From positions 1 to 64,000 of the forward strand of contig JADZDJ010000212.1 of assembly GCA_020851115.1 (NCBI GenBank): 64,000 nt of DNA, read 5' to 3'. The notes under the pieces were generated by a model. That model did not search any database, had not been told where the DNA came from, and worked only from the letters and a program-made list of their open reading frames with translations. This document shows, piece by piece, positions 19,054 through 27,974 of the stretch; position 1 is the first letter of the stretch, and each line of letters opens with the position of its first letter. The position numbers were made by a program, and so were the translations under genes. This DNA comes from Pirellulales bacterium. GTDB lineage: Bacteria; Planctomycetota; Planctomycetia; Pirellulales; JADZDJ01.

Positions 19054-19682
19054 GATTGATCTCGCTCGAATGTGCCTGTCCACAGCACCTGATACAGTTT
19101 CGGATCGGAAAGCTTTATACCGGCAAGAACGTCTTGCGGTGAAGGAAGATTGTGCTGCACGAATTCCAGCTTGACTTTATCGGCCCCGGTAACATACATC
19201 AGATGTTGAGCATAGGATCGAGTCACCACCTTGAAAACTTCTCGAACCGATTGCCAACGCTGACGCATTTCAGCAGGCGCATCGGCCGGCAACTGCGGCG
19301 GCGTCATGTAGTCGAACAGCTTCGAGCTCAGCATGAAATGGCGGTGATAGATTTGCCGTGGCCATTGGTGGGCCAAGTCGGGGAAAACACCTTTCCGAGT
19401 TTCTCCGTCAGGCAGCTCGAGTTCGTAACGAACCAAGTGGCTCGGTCCGGGAGATGGCGCAAAAAAGCGATAGCCGTGATCGAGGTATGCGAGGTTTAAG
19501 TAGTCGCTGAAAGGCTGACGGATTTCCTGCACAAATTCGCTCGAAGGCGGCAAGGCCATCGGTGCCACGACGACGGCCGTCAAATGAAACAGCAGTGCCG
19601 CCGTCAGAAGTACGCGCCAAAAGGTCGCCAAACGGTGGTAGCTAGGCTCTGCGCTCGACGAATGCTTAGCAGAAATGTCCAT
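19050..19682 (-). CDS. Conserved membrane-anchored protein paired with HTTM
   Basis: 210 residues with one N-terminal membrane helix (FWRVLLTAALLFHLTAVVVAPMAL). Then come a proline-rich stretch and the recognisable block YLNLAYLDHGYRFFAPSPGPSHLVRYELELPDGE, which I have seen only in proteins encoded next to HTTM genes in planctomycetes. The bulk should be periplasmic. Translation is coupled to the HTTM gene by the GTGA overlap, so the two probably form a complex. No catalytic motif is seen and no function is assigned. Confidence 0.75.
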   Translation of the reverse strand: MDISAKHSSSAEPSYHRLATFWRVLLTAALLFHLTAVVVAPMALPPSSEFVQEIRQPFSDYLNLAYLDHGYRFFAPSPGPSHLVRYELELPDGETRKGVFPDLAHQWPRQIYHRHFMLSSKLFDYMTPPQLPADAPAEMRQRWQSVREVFKVVTRSYAQHLMYVTGADKVKLEFVQHNLPSPQDVLAGIKLSDPKLYQVLWTGTFERDQS

Positions 19683-19789
19683 TACGATAGTTCATCGGAA
19701 TGCACCGCGATAAAATGCGAGCTGTGCAAGAAAGTCTTCGATTGTGACGAAAGTAACGAGCAATCGAAGCACGCAAGCCGCGCTCGCAT

Positions 19790-19832
19790 GAAACAAAATC
19801 GCCCTCGCACGATTTTCACCGTGCGAGGGCGC
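19790..19832 (-). terminator. Rho-independent terminator of the TIGR03000 gene
   Basis: An 11-bp perfect inverted repeat (CGCCCTCGCAC and GTGCGAGGGCG, 19800-19831) with a 10-base loop lies about 50 bases after the stop codon. On the minus strand it is followed by the T-rich GATTTTGTTTC. It fits a factor-independent terminator for the gene ending at 19880. Confidence 0.75.
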
Positions 19833-19879
19833 AGGCTCTGTTGTCAAAAGTCGAGGAAGTTACGCTCCGCGAGCCACGT

Positions 19880-20914
19880 TCAGCGAGTCACCGCTGCCGT
19901 TTGTGCGATTTCCGTCGAGCCGAAATCCATGTTTAGCTCGCGGTCTTCGCCGCCGATTAGCGTAAGAGTTTCTTCCTTGGTCACTTCCCGGCCGTCGAGG
20001 TTGGCCACGACTCGCACGGTGTAGTCGTTCCACTCGGCGCCAGGAGCTAGTTTCGACGTTGTGAATTCACGTACTTCGCCCGTCGAGCTGGTTTCCCGGC
20101 CCGAGAGAAAAACCTTCGCATCGGCCGGAACTCGCAGGGTCAGCTTGGTCTTGGCCTTTTCACCCTTCGCCACCGGTGCTGCGGTGTTGAAGTTGAAAGC
20201 CAAGTGTGCTTGTTCGCCCATGCCCAATGTGATGCTCTTGGTTTCAGTCACGGTTTCGCCATTGCGTTGCATTTCGGCGCGCACTTCATAAGTGTACCGA
20301 TTGCCCGTGGACAGGCCGCGGCTGACAAATTGTCGCTCCGCGCCGGTGCTGGTGGTGGCAGCGCCGTTGACGAAGACTTTTGCGTCGCCCGGCACATTCA
20401 CGCTAATCATCGCAAGATGATCGCCGCCCAAACGACGATACACGGAACCTGGCATCGGAGCCGGTGGCGTGTCGCCGCTCGGCGCAGCCCCAGGAACGGG
20501 TGCCGTAGTGCCAGGAGCCGGGGTCGGTGCGGCCGGTGCGGCCGGTGCGGCATGCGCAGGGCCGTCATAGATCACGGTACCCCCCGAGCTTCCGCCGCTG
20601 GAACCCCAACTTCCGCCGCTCGAGCCGCCGCTGCTGCCGTAGTACACAGCGTATCCGCCGGAGCTTCCACCCGAGGAACCCCAGCTACCACCGCTAGAGC
20701 CCCAGCTTCCGCCGCTGCTATGCCAACGATGATGTCCCCAACTTCCGCCGCTGGAACCCCAAGATCCCCAGCTTCCACCACTCGATCCCCAGCTTCCGCC
20801 GCTGGAACCCCAACTTCCGTGACGCCCCCAGAAGGCGTCGGCTCGGTTGACATCGCAGGCCGCAACGGCAATTCCTACGACCGCGGCCAACACAAACTTC
20901 AAATTCCTGACCAT
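19880..20914 (-). CDS. Secreted Gly/Ser/Trp-rich protein with two TIGR03000 domains
   Basis: 344 residues. A signal peptide (MVRNLKFVLAAVVGIAVAAC, ending near NRADAFWG) is followed by about 85 residues of GSWGSSGG-type repeats with a few histidines. A Pro/Ala-rich linker comes next. Then there are two tandem domains of about 75 residues, each opening with a V-P-x-DAKVF motif (VPGDAKVFVNG and VPADAKVFLSG) and ending in a beta strand pair (AHLAFNF; RELNMDF). This is the planctomycete-specific TIGR03000 domain. The protein is probably exported and may be a matrix or envelope component; its function is unknown. It has its own terminator and is divergent from the FtsW/RodA-like gene. Confidence 0.85.
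   Translation of the reverse strand: MVRNLKFVLAAVVGIAVAACDVNRADAFWGRHGSWGSSGGSWGSSGGSWGSWGSSGGSWGHHRWHSSGGSWGSSGGSWGSSGGSSGGYAVYYGSSGGSSGGSWGSSGGSSGGTVIYDGPAHAAPAAPAAPTPAPGTTAPVPGAAPSGDTPPAPMPGSVYRRLGGDHLAMISVNVPGDAKVFVNGAATTSTGAERQFVSRGLSTGNRYTYEVRAEMQRNGETVTETKSITLGMGEQAHLAFNFNTAAPVAKGEKAKTKLTLRVPADAKVFLSGRETSSTGEVREFTTSKLAPGAEWNDYTVRVVANLDGREVTKEETLTLIGGEDRELNMDFGSTEIAQTAAVTR
20578..20820 (-). repeat. In-frame tandem repeats coding GSWGSSGG units
   Basis: Degenerate repeats of 21-24 bp built on CTTCCGCCGCTGGAACCCCA (plus-strand reading) occur about ten times inside the TIGR03000 gene. They encode GSWGSSGG. The high similarity at DNA level suggests repeat-number change by slippage or recombination. 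Confidence 0.8.
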
Positions 20915-21185
20915 TTGGCTTGACTCCCTGAACGTGTAAAGACGAACGACCTTGGGCTATGCGCGGGCTCTCACCCCCAAAACATACAAATCCTAGCACG
21001 TAAATCAAGTAGTTTGGGAAAGTTTTTCCGATTGCGCATTCTGACACAAGATGCTGTCGTGTCTGTAATTTTAACGATTTTTCGGCCAGATTTCTGTGCT
21101 TTTCCATCCAGTTCGGATCGTCTTGCATTGTATTTACTGGATATACTGCCCAGCCCGTTTGTCAGCACCAACCCGAACGGTCGCC

Positions 21186-22274
21186 ATGGATGGCTCGTTG
21201 TTTTCTCGCCCATTCCCTCTGTCAATCGTGCTGCCGGGCGCTGCCATCATGGCCAGTGGCATCGCGGTGCTCCATCGCAGTGAGCAAATCACCGAAAGCT
21301 CCGGCCGATTGCTGCCGCAGCAACTGGTATGGATGGCATTGGGGCTGTTCCTGGCCGGAAGCGTCGTTGCGATCGGTTACCGTTGCATTGCGCGCTGGAG
21401 CGCGACGATTCTCTTGGTTGCGATTGCCGCGTTGATCGCAGTGTATGTGTTTCCACCGGTCAACGGCGCGCATCGCTGGATTCGCTTCGGCAGCGTTGGT
21501 TTGCAGCCTTCGGAATTCGCGAAGCTCGCCTATATTTTGGCACTTGCACGTTATGCAATGCACCGCGATTTGAGCGCTGGCTTCTCGATACTGCTTCCTC
21601 CGCTGGCGATGGCCATCGTGCCGATGTTGCTCATCTTGCCAGAGCCCGACTTAGGAACGTCGCTCGTTTTTTTACCGGTCATGTTCGCCATGTTGTTTGC
21701 CGCCGGCGCTCGCCAGCGAGATTTGTTTCGACTGACGGCCGCCGGCCTGTTGCTCGTTCCGCTGCTCTGGAGCCAGATGAGCCGCGAGCAACGATCGCGG
21801 ATTACCGCCTTAGGGGAGCAAAATGGCCCGCACGACAAGCCCACGGCCGACGGATTTCACCTCGACCAAGCGAAACGCATGTTCGCTGCGGGTGGATTTT
21901 GCGGAAGTCTATTTGCGATCGCCAGCGATGATGATTTTCCTCCTTGTCGCGTGCCAGAACCTTTTACGGATTCGGTTTTCTGCGTGCTCGGCGAACGGTT
22001 CGGCCTGCTTGGCTGTGGAGTTCTGCTACTACTTTTTGGTTTGCTGATTCACGGTTGCGTTGGCATTGCCGCCGTCAGCGACGAGCCATTCGGTCGGTTG
22101 GTCGCTGTCGGTGTTGCTGCGTTATTTGCCACGGAAGTTCTCGTGAATACGGGTATGCTGGCTGGTCTGCTCCCGATCACCGGCCTGTCACTCCCGCTGG
22201 TCAGCTACGGCGGCTCCGGCCTGATCGCGCATCTGATTTCGCTGGGTTTGGTCGCCAGCATCGCTCGCCGATGA
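21186..22274 (+). CDS. FtsW/RodA/SpoVE family protein (SEDS)
   Basis: 362 residues from the ATG at 21186; the frame continues 30 codons upstream but that part is not membrane-like. About nine to ten helices. SEDS landmarks are RWIRFGSVGLQPSEFAKLAYILALARY, LPEPDLGTSLVFLPVMFAMLFAAGA (RodA-type PDLGT), and LLPITGLSLPLVSYGGSGLIAHLISLGLV. SEDS proteins polymerise glycan strands of peptidoglycan together with a class B PBP. No PBP gene is adjacent. The loop with DQAKRMFAAGGFCGSLF is shorter than usual, so it may be a divergent paralogue. Confidence 0.85.
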   Translation: MDGSLFSRPFPLSIVLPGAAIMASGIAVLHRSEQITESSGRLLPQQLVWMALGLFLAGSVVAIGYRCIARWSATILLVAIAALIAVYVFPPVNGAHRWIRFGSVGLQPSEFAKLAYILALARYAMHRDLSAGFSILLPPLAMAIVPMLLILPEPDLGTSLVFLPVMFAMLFAAGARQRDLFRLTAAGLLLVPLLWSQMSREQRSRITALGEQNGPHDKPTADGFHLDQAKRMFAAGGFCGSLFAIASDDDFPPCRVPEPFTDSVFCVLGERFGLLGCGVLLLLFGLLIHGCVGIAAVSDEPFGRLVAVGVAALFATEVLVNTGMLAGLLPITGLSLPLVSYGGSGLIAHLISLGLVASIARR

Positions 22275-22524
22275 AAGAAGCTCGGAGGCGCGATGCCCCT
22301 TGCGCTGCAACGGGAGAGGAAATGCCAAACGGCCGCGAATGACGGTCGCCCGACCGAGCATATGTGGTTGGCAGCGGGAATCTGTTTACCATACGATTAC
22401 GGGTATCACTTGGACTCTCCCGCCAGGCGCAGCGGTTGGCCGGCTCAATGCGGCAAGGGCCGCTCGAGGCGGTGCTGTTCAAGCAATTTGAAAAACCCGG
22501 GGAGTGCTGCTGGATCTTGGTGCC

Positions 22525-23907
22525 ATGCCTCTGCTCATCAAAAATGGTCGAATCATCACCGCGACGGCCGATGGCGTGGCTGACATCTGGTGCGCAGGAG
22601 AGTCGATTTCCACGATCGGCCGGAATTTGCCAGTTCCCCCTCAGGCCGAAGTGATCGACGCCGACGGCAAGTACGTCTTCCCCGGCTTTATCGATCCGCA
22701 CGTCCACATCTATCTGCCCTTTATGGGCACTTTGGCGAAGGACACCTACGCAACGGCCAGTCGCGCCGCGTTGGTCGGCGGCACGACGACGCTCATCGAA
22801 ATGGTCTGCCCGGCTCGCGGCGACGATCCACTGGATGCGTATGAACTTTGGAAATCGAAAGCCGCGGGACAATCGGCCTGCGACTATGCGTTTCACATGG
22901 GTGTCACTCGGTTCGACGACAAGACGCCGGACCAACTGCGAACCATTGTCGAAGACGGCACGACGTCGTTCAAGATTTTCTTGGCTTACCAAGGGGCATT
23001 TGGCATCGATGACACCGAGTTGTATCGTACGCTTGAACTCGCCAAGAACCTGGGCGTGATCGTCACTGCCCACTGCGAAAACGCCCAGCTCGTGGCTCAG
23101 CTCCAACACCAATTGCTCGCCGCAGGCAAGACCGGCCCCGAGTGGCACGAACCGTCGCGGCCGACGCGCGTCGAAGCGGAAGGCGTACATCATCTGGCAA
23201 CTTTCGCGGGGCTTACCGGCGCTCGCGTCTACGTGGTTCATACTTCCTGCAACGACGCCCTGCGCGTGGCTGAAGCTGCGCGCAATCGCGGCGTGCAAAT
23301 GTGGGTCGAAACGGTCATCCCCTATCTGATCCTCGACAAGACCCATGCCGAGTTGCCCGATTTCGAGGGGGCCAAATATGTGATGTCGCCGCCGCTGCGC
23401 GATCAATGCAATCAGCCGGCGCTTTGGAACGGCTTGCAAACGGGCCTCATCAGCACGGTCGCCACCGACCACGCCCCGTTCGACTACCACGGCCAGAAGG
23501 ACATGGGACGCGGCGATTTCACCAAAATCCCCAACGGCATTCCGAGTGTCGAAGATCGCGTCAACCTGCTGTACACCTACGGCGTGTGCCGCGGCAAGCT
23601 CGATCTGGCGACGTTCGTGGCGACGGCCAGCACGAACGCCGCGAAGATCTTTGGCCTGTTTCCACGGAAGGGCGCAATACTACCGGGGAGCGATGCCGAC
23701 TTGGTCATTTACGATCCGACCTACCGCGGCCAAATCTCCGCGAAGACGCAACACATGAACGTCGATTACAGCGGATTCGAGGGCTTCGCGATTGAAGGCC
23801 GACCATCCACGGTCGTCGTCCGCGGCAAGGTTCAAGTCCGCGACGGCGGATTTGTCGGCGATGATTCGCGCGGCCGGATGTTGAAGCGCCGGCCGGCGCA
23901 TCGCTGA
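22525..23907 (+). CDS. hydA: Dihydropyrimidinase (D-hydantoinase)
   Basis: 460 residues from the ATG at 22525. It is a complete cyclic amidohydrolase: metal ligands in GFIDPHVHIYLP, the carboxylated lysine in TTSFKIFLAYQG, histidines in VIVTAHCEN and VYVVHTSCN, and the aspartate in STVATDHAPFDY, plus the IPSVEDRV and GAILPGSDADLVIYDP C-terminal segments. It hydrolyses dihydropyrimidines or hydantoins to N-carbamoyl-beta-amino acids in pyrimidine breakdown. No preTA, hydC or transporter gene lies next to it, so the gene appears isolated. Confidence 0.9.
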   Translation: MPLLIKNGRIITATADGVADIWCAGESISTIGRNLPVPPQAEVIDADGKYVFPGFIDPHVHIYLPFMGTLAKDTYATASRAALVGGTTTLIEMVCPARGDDPLDAYELWKSKAAGQSACDYAFHMGVTRFDDKTPDQLRTIVEDGTTSFKIFLAYQGAFGIDDTELYRTLELAKNLGVIVTAHCENAQLVAQLQHQLLAAGKTGPEWHEPSRPTRVEAEGVHHLATFAGLTGARVYVVHTSCNDALRVAEAARNRGVQMWVETVIPYLILDKTHAELPDFEGAKYVMSPPLRDQCNQPALWNGLQTGLISTVATDHAPFDYHGQKDMGRGDFTKIPNGIPSVEDRVNLLYTYGVCRGKLDLATFVATASTNAAKIFGLFPRKGAILPGSDADLVIYDPTYRGQISAKTQHMNVDYSGFEGFAIEGRPSTVVVRGKVQVRDGGFVGDDSRGRMLKRRPAHR

Positions 23908-24549
23908 CGAGGGCACCCGACCGGTGCATGGCATCGCACAACTTGCGAACATCGCGGTTGGAAGGAGAAGTCGAGACACGTTGGCTTCGTCATCCAATGC
24001 ATCGATGCCTGTCGTTGGATGCATGTCTTGTCAAAGGTGATGGTTCGCACCAGCTTTCGGCGAACAACGAACCCAACACCCACCAGCGCGCGGCGAGGAG
24101 TTGCCGATGATCGGATGGCATTGGCCGCAGGCTTGATGTTGATACGGGCCTGACTGCTTGGTTGCTTGGCCTTTCTGTATATCCGTGCTTACGATGACTG
24201 TACTGAAGTATCCTACCAGCAATTCGACGTGCGTCAAGCGGCGGGGAGTAACCTACGTTCTAGCGAAGGGCGAGATGAAGTGTACCTGCAACCGCCTGGA
24301 TTGCCGCGTGATTCGCGGTGGGCGTCGTGGCGTGATTTTCAAATATTTTTTGCGTGGAAATGAAAAGCACTGCCATGGGCAAGTTTGCAATTTGACAGCA
24401 AGTGAGGGATCGTGCAAGATACACTTTCCCACCCCGCCCGAGGATTCGGGCGCACTCGAAAGCCCACCCTGCTACTACATTCCCCGCATTGCTGGTCAAG
24501 TCGCTCGCTTTGCGTCGCCTCCCAAAATTCCTCTACCGGAGTTCCCTGG
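23908..24549 (+). other. Gene-free stretch with one copy of a 57-bp repeat
   Basis: No convincing gene. Short open frames have no family signature and poor codon statistics. The part 24312-24368 is repeated in inverted orientation at 27839-27895. The final hundred bases, before the beta-helix gene, read open but do not resemble a protein. Confidence 0.6.
24312..24368 (+). repeat. 57-bp dispersed repeat, copy A
   Basis: Starts TTCGCGGTGGGCGTCGTGG and continues through GATTTTCAAA, a T-run and TTGCGTGGAAA to GAAAAGC. About 85 percent identical, by eye, to the reverse complement of 27839-27895 with one single-base gap on each side. The two copies flank the beta-helix gene and the GH95 remnant. 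Confidence 0.7.
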
Positions 24550-26949
24550 ATGTTTATGGACATCTCGCATTCGTTCCGCATTCTGTCGCTGATGGTCGTC
24601 CTGGCGGGAAGCGTTTCCGTCGCCCGTGAAATCCACGTCGCGACCGACGGCCACGACTTCGCGATGGGTTCCGCGGAGAAGCCCTTCAAGACTATTTCCG
24701 CGGCGGCGCAACAAGCGCAGCCCGGCGACACGATCACCGTTCACGCCGGAGTTTACCGCGAGCGGGTCGATCCTCCGCGCGGCGGCACGTCTCCCAGCCA
24801 GCGCATCACCTATCGGGCCGCAGACGGCGAGCAGGTCGTTATCACCGGTTCGGATTCATTCAAGACTTGGGAAAAAGTCAGCGGCGACACTTGGAAACTG
24901 GTCCTGCCGAATTCCTATTTCGGCGCCTTCAACCCCTATGCCGAAAAGGTCCACGGCGATTGGTTTAGTGACCAGGGACGCGGCCACCACCGCGGCAATG
25001 TGTATCGGAGCGGCAAGTGGCTGGCCGAAGCCCCCAATCTCGATGCCGTGATGAAGCCTGCGGGGGAAAACCCGATGTGGTTCGCGACGGTGGATGGCGT
25101 CGCCGCCGATGGTCCGCTGTATTTGATGAACATCGTTACCATCAAGCCGGAAACGGGCATCGCGGTAACCGCGAGCAAGGCGACGCAACGCAAGGGCACG
25201 CGGAACGCCCTGTGTTCCGAGGGGGGCGAATGCGTCGGATTCATTTCTCAAGGCGATTGGTTGCGATACGACGGTGTGGACTTCGGGGCCGAGACCAGCA
25301 AAGTTACCATTCGCGCGGCCGCGAATTCCAATGCGGGTGGTGTGATCGAACTTCGCGACGGCCGTTTCGACGGTCCGCTGCTGGGAATCTGTGAGGTTCA
25401 GCCGACGGGCGATTGGCAGAAGTGGCAGGACTTCACGGCCGCATTCCAATCGACTCAAGTCGTGAAGAATCTCTATTTGGTCTTCAAGTCTCTCCCGGCA
25501 GCAAAGGCCGAGACAAAGAGCCTATCCGAGAACCGGCCACGGAGAGGGGAACATGCACATTTTGCTCCCCGACCTTCTCAAGATGGTGCCGGGCCACAAA
25601 ATGAGCCAATCCCCGACGACTCTCGATCAGGCTCTAATGCGGCCAACAAAAACACCACGATTTACGCACAGTTCCCCGGAGTCGATCCCAATGAGGGCGC
25701 CGTTGAAGTGTGTATTCGCCCGACCGTGTTCACCCCGGAAAAGACCAACATCGACTACATCACCATTCGCGGATTCGAGTTGCGCAATGCAGCCACCAAT
25801 TGGGCGGCTCCCACCATGGGGCAGGTCGGACTCATCACCGCCTATTGGTGCAAGGGTTGGATCATCGAGGACAACGAAATCTGCTATTCCCGCTGCGGTG
25901 GCGTTGCGTTGGGCAAGTATTCAGACCAATGGGACGGCGCGCGTGGCACCACCGAAGGTTACTACCTCACGATTGAGGACGCGCTGAATGAAGATGGCTG
26001 GTCCAGGGACATGATCGGCTCGCACGTCGTTCGCAATAACCATATCCACCACTGCGGCGAGGTTGGCATCGTCGGCAGTCTGGGCTGCGCGTTCAGCCGC
26101 GTCGAGGGCAACGACATCCATGACTGCAACATGCAGGGCATCTGGGGAGGCGCCGAAATGGCGGGCATTAAATTTCACGGTGCCATCGATGTCGTCATTA
26201 CCAACAATCACATCCATCACAACGGTCACGTGGGCGGACTGTGGCTCGATTGGATGGCGCAAGGCACCCAGATCACGCACAATCTGTTTCACGACAATCA
26301 GGGCCACGACCTGTTTACCGAGGTGGACCACGGCCCGTTTCTTGTGGCCAACAACCTCTTTCTCTCACCCGGCGCCTACCTCACCAACTCCGAGGGAGCC
26401 GCTTTCGCTCACAACCTTGTCGCCGGCGAGCTACATATTATTCCTGATAGCCGTCGTACACCGTTTATGAAGGCTCACAGCACCGAAACCATCGGCTTGC
26501 ATAACTGTCCGGTGGGCGATGCTCGCTGGTACAACAACATTCTCGCCCGCGGTGCTAACCTGGGTGGATACAACCAGGCCGGCCCGGACTGGCCCTGCTT
26601 GATGGAAGGCAACTTGTTCGCCAAAGGCGGAACGCCTTCGAGATTTGAAACCAACTCGGTCGTCAAATCCGACTTCGACATCGGTGCGCGACTTACTCAA
26701 AAAGACGACGGCTGGTATCTGCAACTCAAGACCGACCCCAACTGGGCCGTGGAAACGAAACGTCAGCTCGTGACGACCGAACTGCTGGGCAAAGCAGTCG
26801 TCCCGAATCAGGGATTCACCAATCCCGACGATTCACCACTAAAAATCGACACCGACTACTTTGGACAAAAGCAAGATGCGACAAATCCATTTCCCGGCCC
26901 GTTTAAAACCCCTGTCACCGGCGAGATCAAAGTCTGGCCGAAACCATGA
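24550..26949 (+). CDS. Secreted right-handed parallel beta-helix protein with CBM6-like insert
   Basis: About 799 residues from the ATG at 24550 (a second ATG is at 24556). A signal peptide (FRILSLMVVLAGSVSVA) is followed by a DUF1565-like opening (REIHVATDGHDFAMGSAEKPFKTISAAAQQAQPGDTITVHAGVYRERV). A CBM6-like beta-sandwich comes at 25236-25491 (WLRYDGVDFG, GGVIELRDGRFDGPLLG, GDWQKWQDF, KNLYLVFKS). After a disordered linker come many parallel-helix turns (NNHIHHCGEVGIVG, GNDIHDCNMQGIWGG, NNHIHHNGHVGGLWLDW). Such proteins bind or cleave plant or algal polysaccharides. No catalytic residues can be assigned by eye. A broken GH95 gene follows directly. Confidence 0.8.
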   Translation: MFMDISHSFRILSLMVVLAGSVSVAREIHVATDGHDFAMGSAEKPFKTISAAAQQAQPGDTITVHAGVYRERVDPPRGGTSPSQRITYRAADGEQVVITGSDSFKTWEKVSGDTWKLVLPNSYFGAFNPYAEKVHGDWFSDQGRGHHRGNVYRSGKWLAEAPNLDAVMKPAGENPMWFATVDGVAADGPLYLMNIVTIKPETGIAVTASKATQRKGTRNALCSEGGECVGFISQGDWLRYDGVDFGAETSKVTIRAAANSNAGGVIELRDGRFDGPLLGICEVQPTGDWQKWQDFTAAFQSTQVVKNLYLVFKSLPAAKAETKSLSENRPRRGEHAHFAPRPSQDGAGPQNEPIPDDSRSGSNAANKNTTIYAQFPGVDPNEGAVEVCIRPTVFTPEKTNIDYITIRGFELRNAATNWAAPTMGQVGLITAYWCKGWIIEDNEICYSRCGGVALGKYSDQWDGARGTTEGYYLTIEDALNEDGWSRDMIGSHVVRNNHIHHCGEVGIVGSLGCAFSRVEGNDIHDCNMQGIWGGAEMAGIKFHGAIDVVITNNHIHHNGHVGGLWLDWMAQGTQITHNLFHDNQGHDLFTEVDHGPFLVANNLFLSPGAYLTNSEGAAFAHNLVAGELHIIPDSRRTPFMKAHSTETIGLHNCPVGDARWYNNILARGANLGGYNQAGPDWPCLMEGNLFAKGGTPSRFETNSVVKSDFDIGARLTQKDDGWYLQLKTDPNWAVETKRQLVTTELLGKAVVPNQGFTNPDDSPLKIDTDYFGQKQDATNPFPGPFKTPVTGEIKVWPKP

Positions 26950-27170
26950 AAGGCACTCCTTACAAGTATCGTTCTTGCGTTGCCCTTGACTGCCGTGGCA
27001 ACTGAAGCCTCGCACTTTGATGCCGGCAGCCAGTCAACCCAAAGTACTGAGCCACTGAGGCGTTGACCGTCGGCAACGGGCGGTTGGGCGCAATGCTCTT
27101 TGGCGGCGTGCGGAACGAGCGGATTCAGTTCAACAAGATCAGACTTTGGGGCGGGCTGAATGATTGGAGG
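26946..27170 (+). pseudogene. Decayed GH95 alpha-L-fucosidase N-terminus
   Basis: From 27057 one frame reads [17 protein letters not shown] then [16 protein letters not shown], which matches the conserved start of GH95 fucosidases ([28 protein letters not shown]). Just before it, in another frame, is a signal-peptide-like stretch (LTSIVLALPLTAVATEASHF) that ends in a stop. Nothing of the remaining 700 or so residues of a GH95 enzyme follows. I conclude that a fucosidase gene was cut down by frameshift and deletion; it begins in an overlap with the beta-helix stop codon (ATGA), so the two were once one operon. Confidence 0.7.
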
Positions 27171-27838
27171 ACTGCGATAGCCCAGGACTTGCGGACAGCG
27201 GCGGCAAGGGTGCGGGGGTAGCTTGGGCCAGGAGGCCACGCAGGCCAGGGATCATATCTCCGAAATCACCCTCCCGCGAACCGACCTTGGAAAATCACGG
27301 GCCACCGGGCAAGCGGTCTCTGAATTCTGTCGTGATTCCGTGCTTTCGTGGTCCGATCCCCGCCCGGCAGCCCTGATCCTAATGTTATATCTCACACCTC
27401 TTGACAGGTACCTATACATGCGATAACATGGACAGGCCAGCACGATCGCTGGCGCGGCCCGCCGTACCGAACGGCATGCGGTGGCCGACGATCATTGACA
27501 ATTCACTCCGCCGCTACCCACGGCCACCGCCCCGCCGTGTCGCAGTTCGCTCAGGGCTTATCCACTCGACGGCTTCCCCCATATCCGCCCCGCGCTTTTG
27601 CATGATTTCGCCGCTGGACGCCCGCACGATTCAAAAAACATCCAGCAGCCAGAAGCCAGCCGCCACCCCCTTATTTTCCATCGACCCTCGCCACCCCTCA
27701 AACTTCAAAAACACTCGTAAATTCCCGATCCATTTCGCTTCCGCCTGCCAGTTTTTTGCGCACCCCCCCGGAAATGAACCGGAAATGAATGCCGCGAAAA
27801 CCTTCACGGCGCTCGAGAAAAGTCGCACTTCTCCCGCT
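27171..27838 (+). other. Gene-free stretch between GH95 remnant and repeat copy B
   Basis: I see no supported gene. The minus-strand frame that runs in from the GspE fragment stays open here, but its residues (Arg/Ser/Trp-rich, no family pattern) look like read-through. The composition is normal and no tRNA-like or strong hairpin structure was found. Confidence 0.5.
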
Positions 27839-27895
27839 GCTTCTTTTCCACGCAAAAAATTTTTTTGAAAATCGCACCATGACGCCGACCGCGAA
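27839..27895 (-). repeat. 57-bp dispersed repeat, copy B (inverted)
   Basis: The reverse complement of this stretch aligns with 24312-24368: TTCGCGGT-GGCGTC-TGG, GATTTTCAAA, TTTTTTGCGTGGAAA and a final AGC are shared. It lies just beyond the point where the GspE-like coding sequence loses homology. Confidence 0.7.
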
Positions 27896-27974
27896 AAACG
27901 CCCATCGCGACCTCGCCAGCGGCAACCGCGAGCAGCTTGAGCACGAACCGCGGAGAGGCGTCCTACCGAGAGTT

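Noticed and set aside
18118-19059. 313-codon plus-strand open frame opposite the HTTM gene
   Set aside because: The residues are His/Gln/Arg-rich in the way of antisense reading, and the minus strand codes a convincing membrane protein.
20578-20820. CRISPR-like repeat array
   Set aside because: Units are contiguous, in frame and without spacers; they are protein repeats.
20204-20923. 239-codon plus-strand open frame opposite the TIGR03000 gene
   Set aside because: Ala/Arg/Thr-rich repeats are the antisense image of the GSWGSSGG repeats.
22201-23490. 429-codon minus-strand open frame opposite hydA
   Set aside because: The plus strand codes a complete dihydropyrimidinase with all metal ligands.
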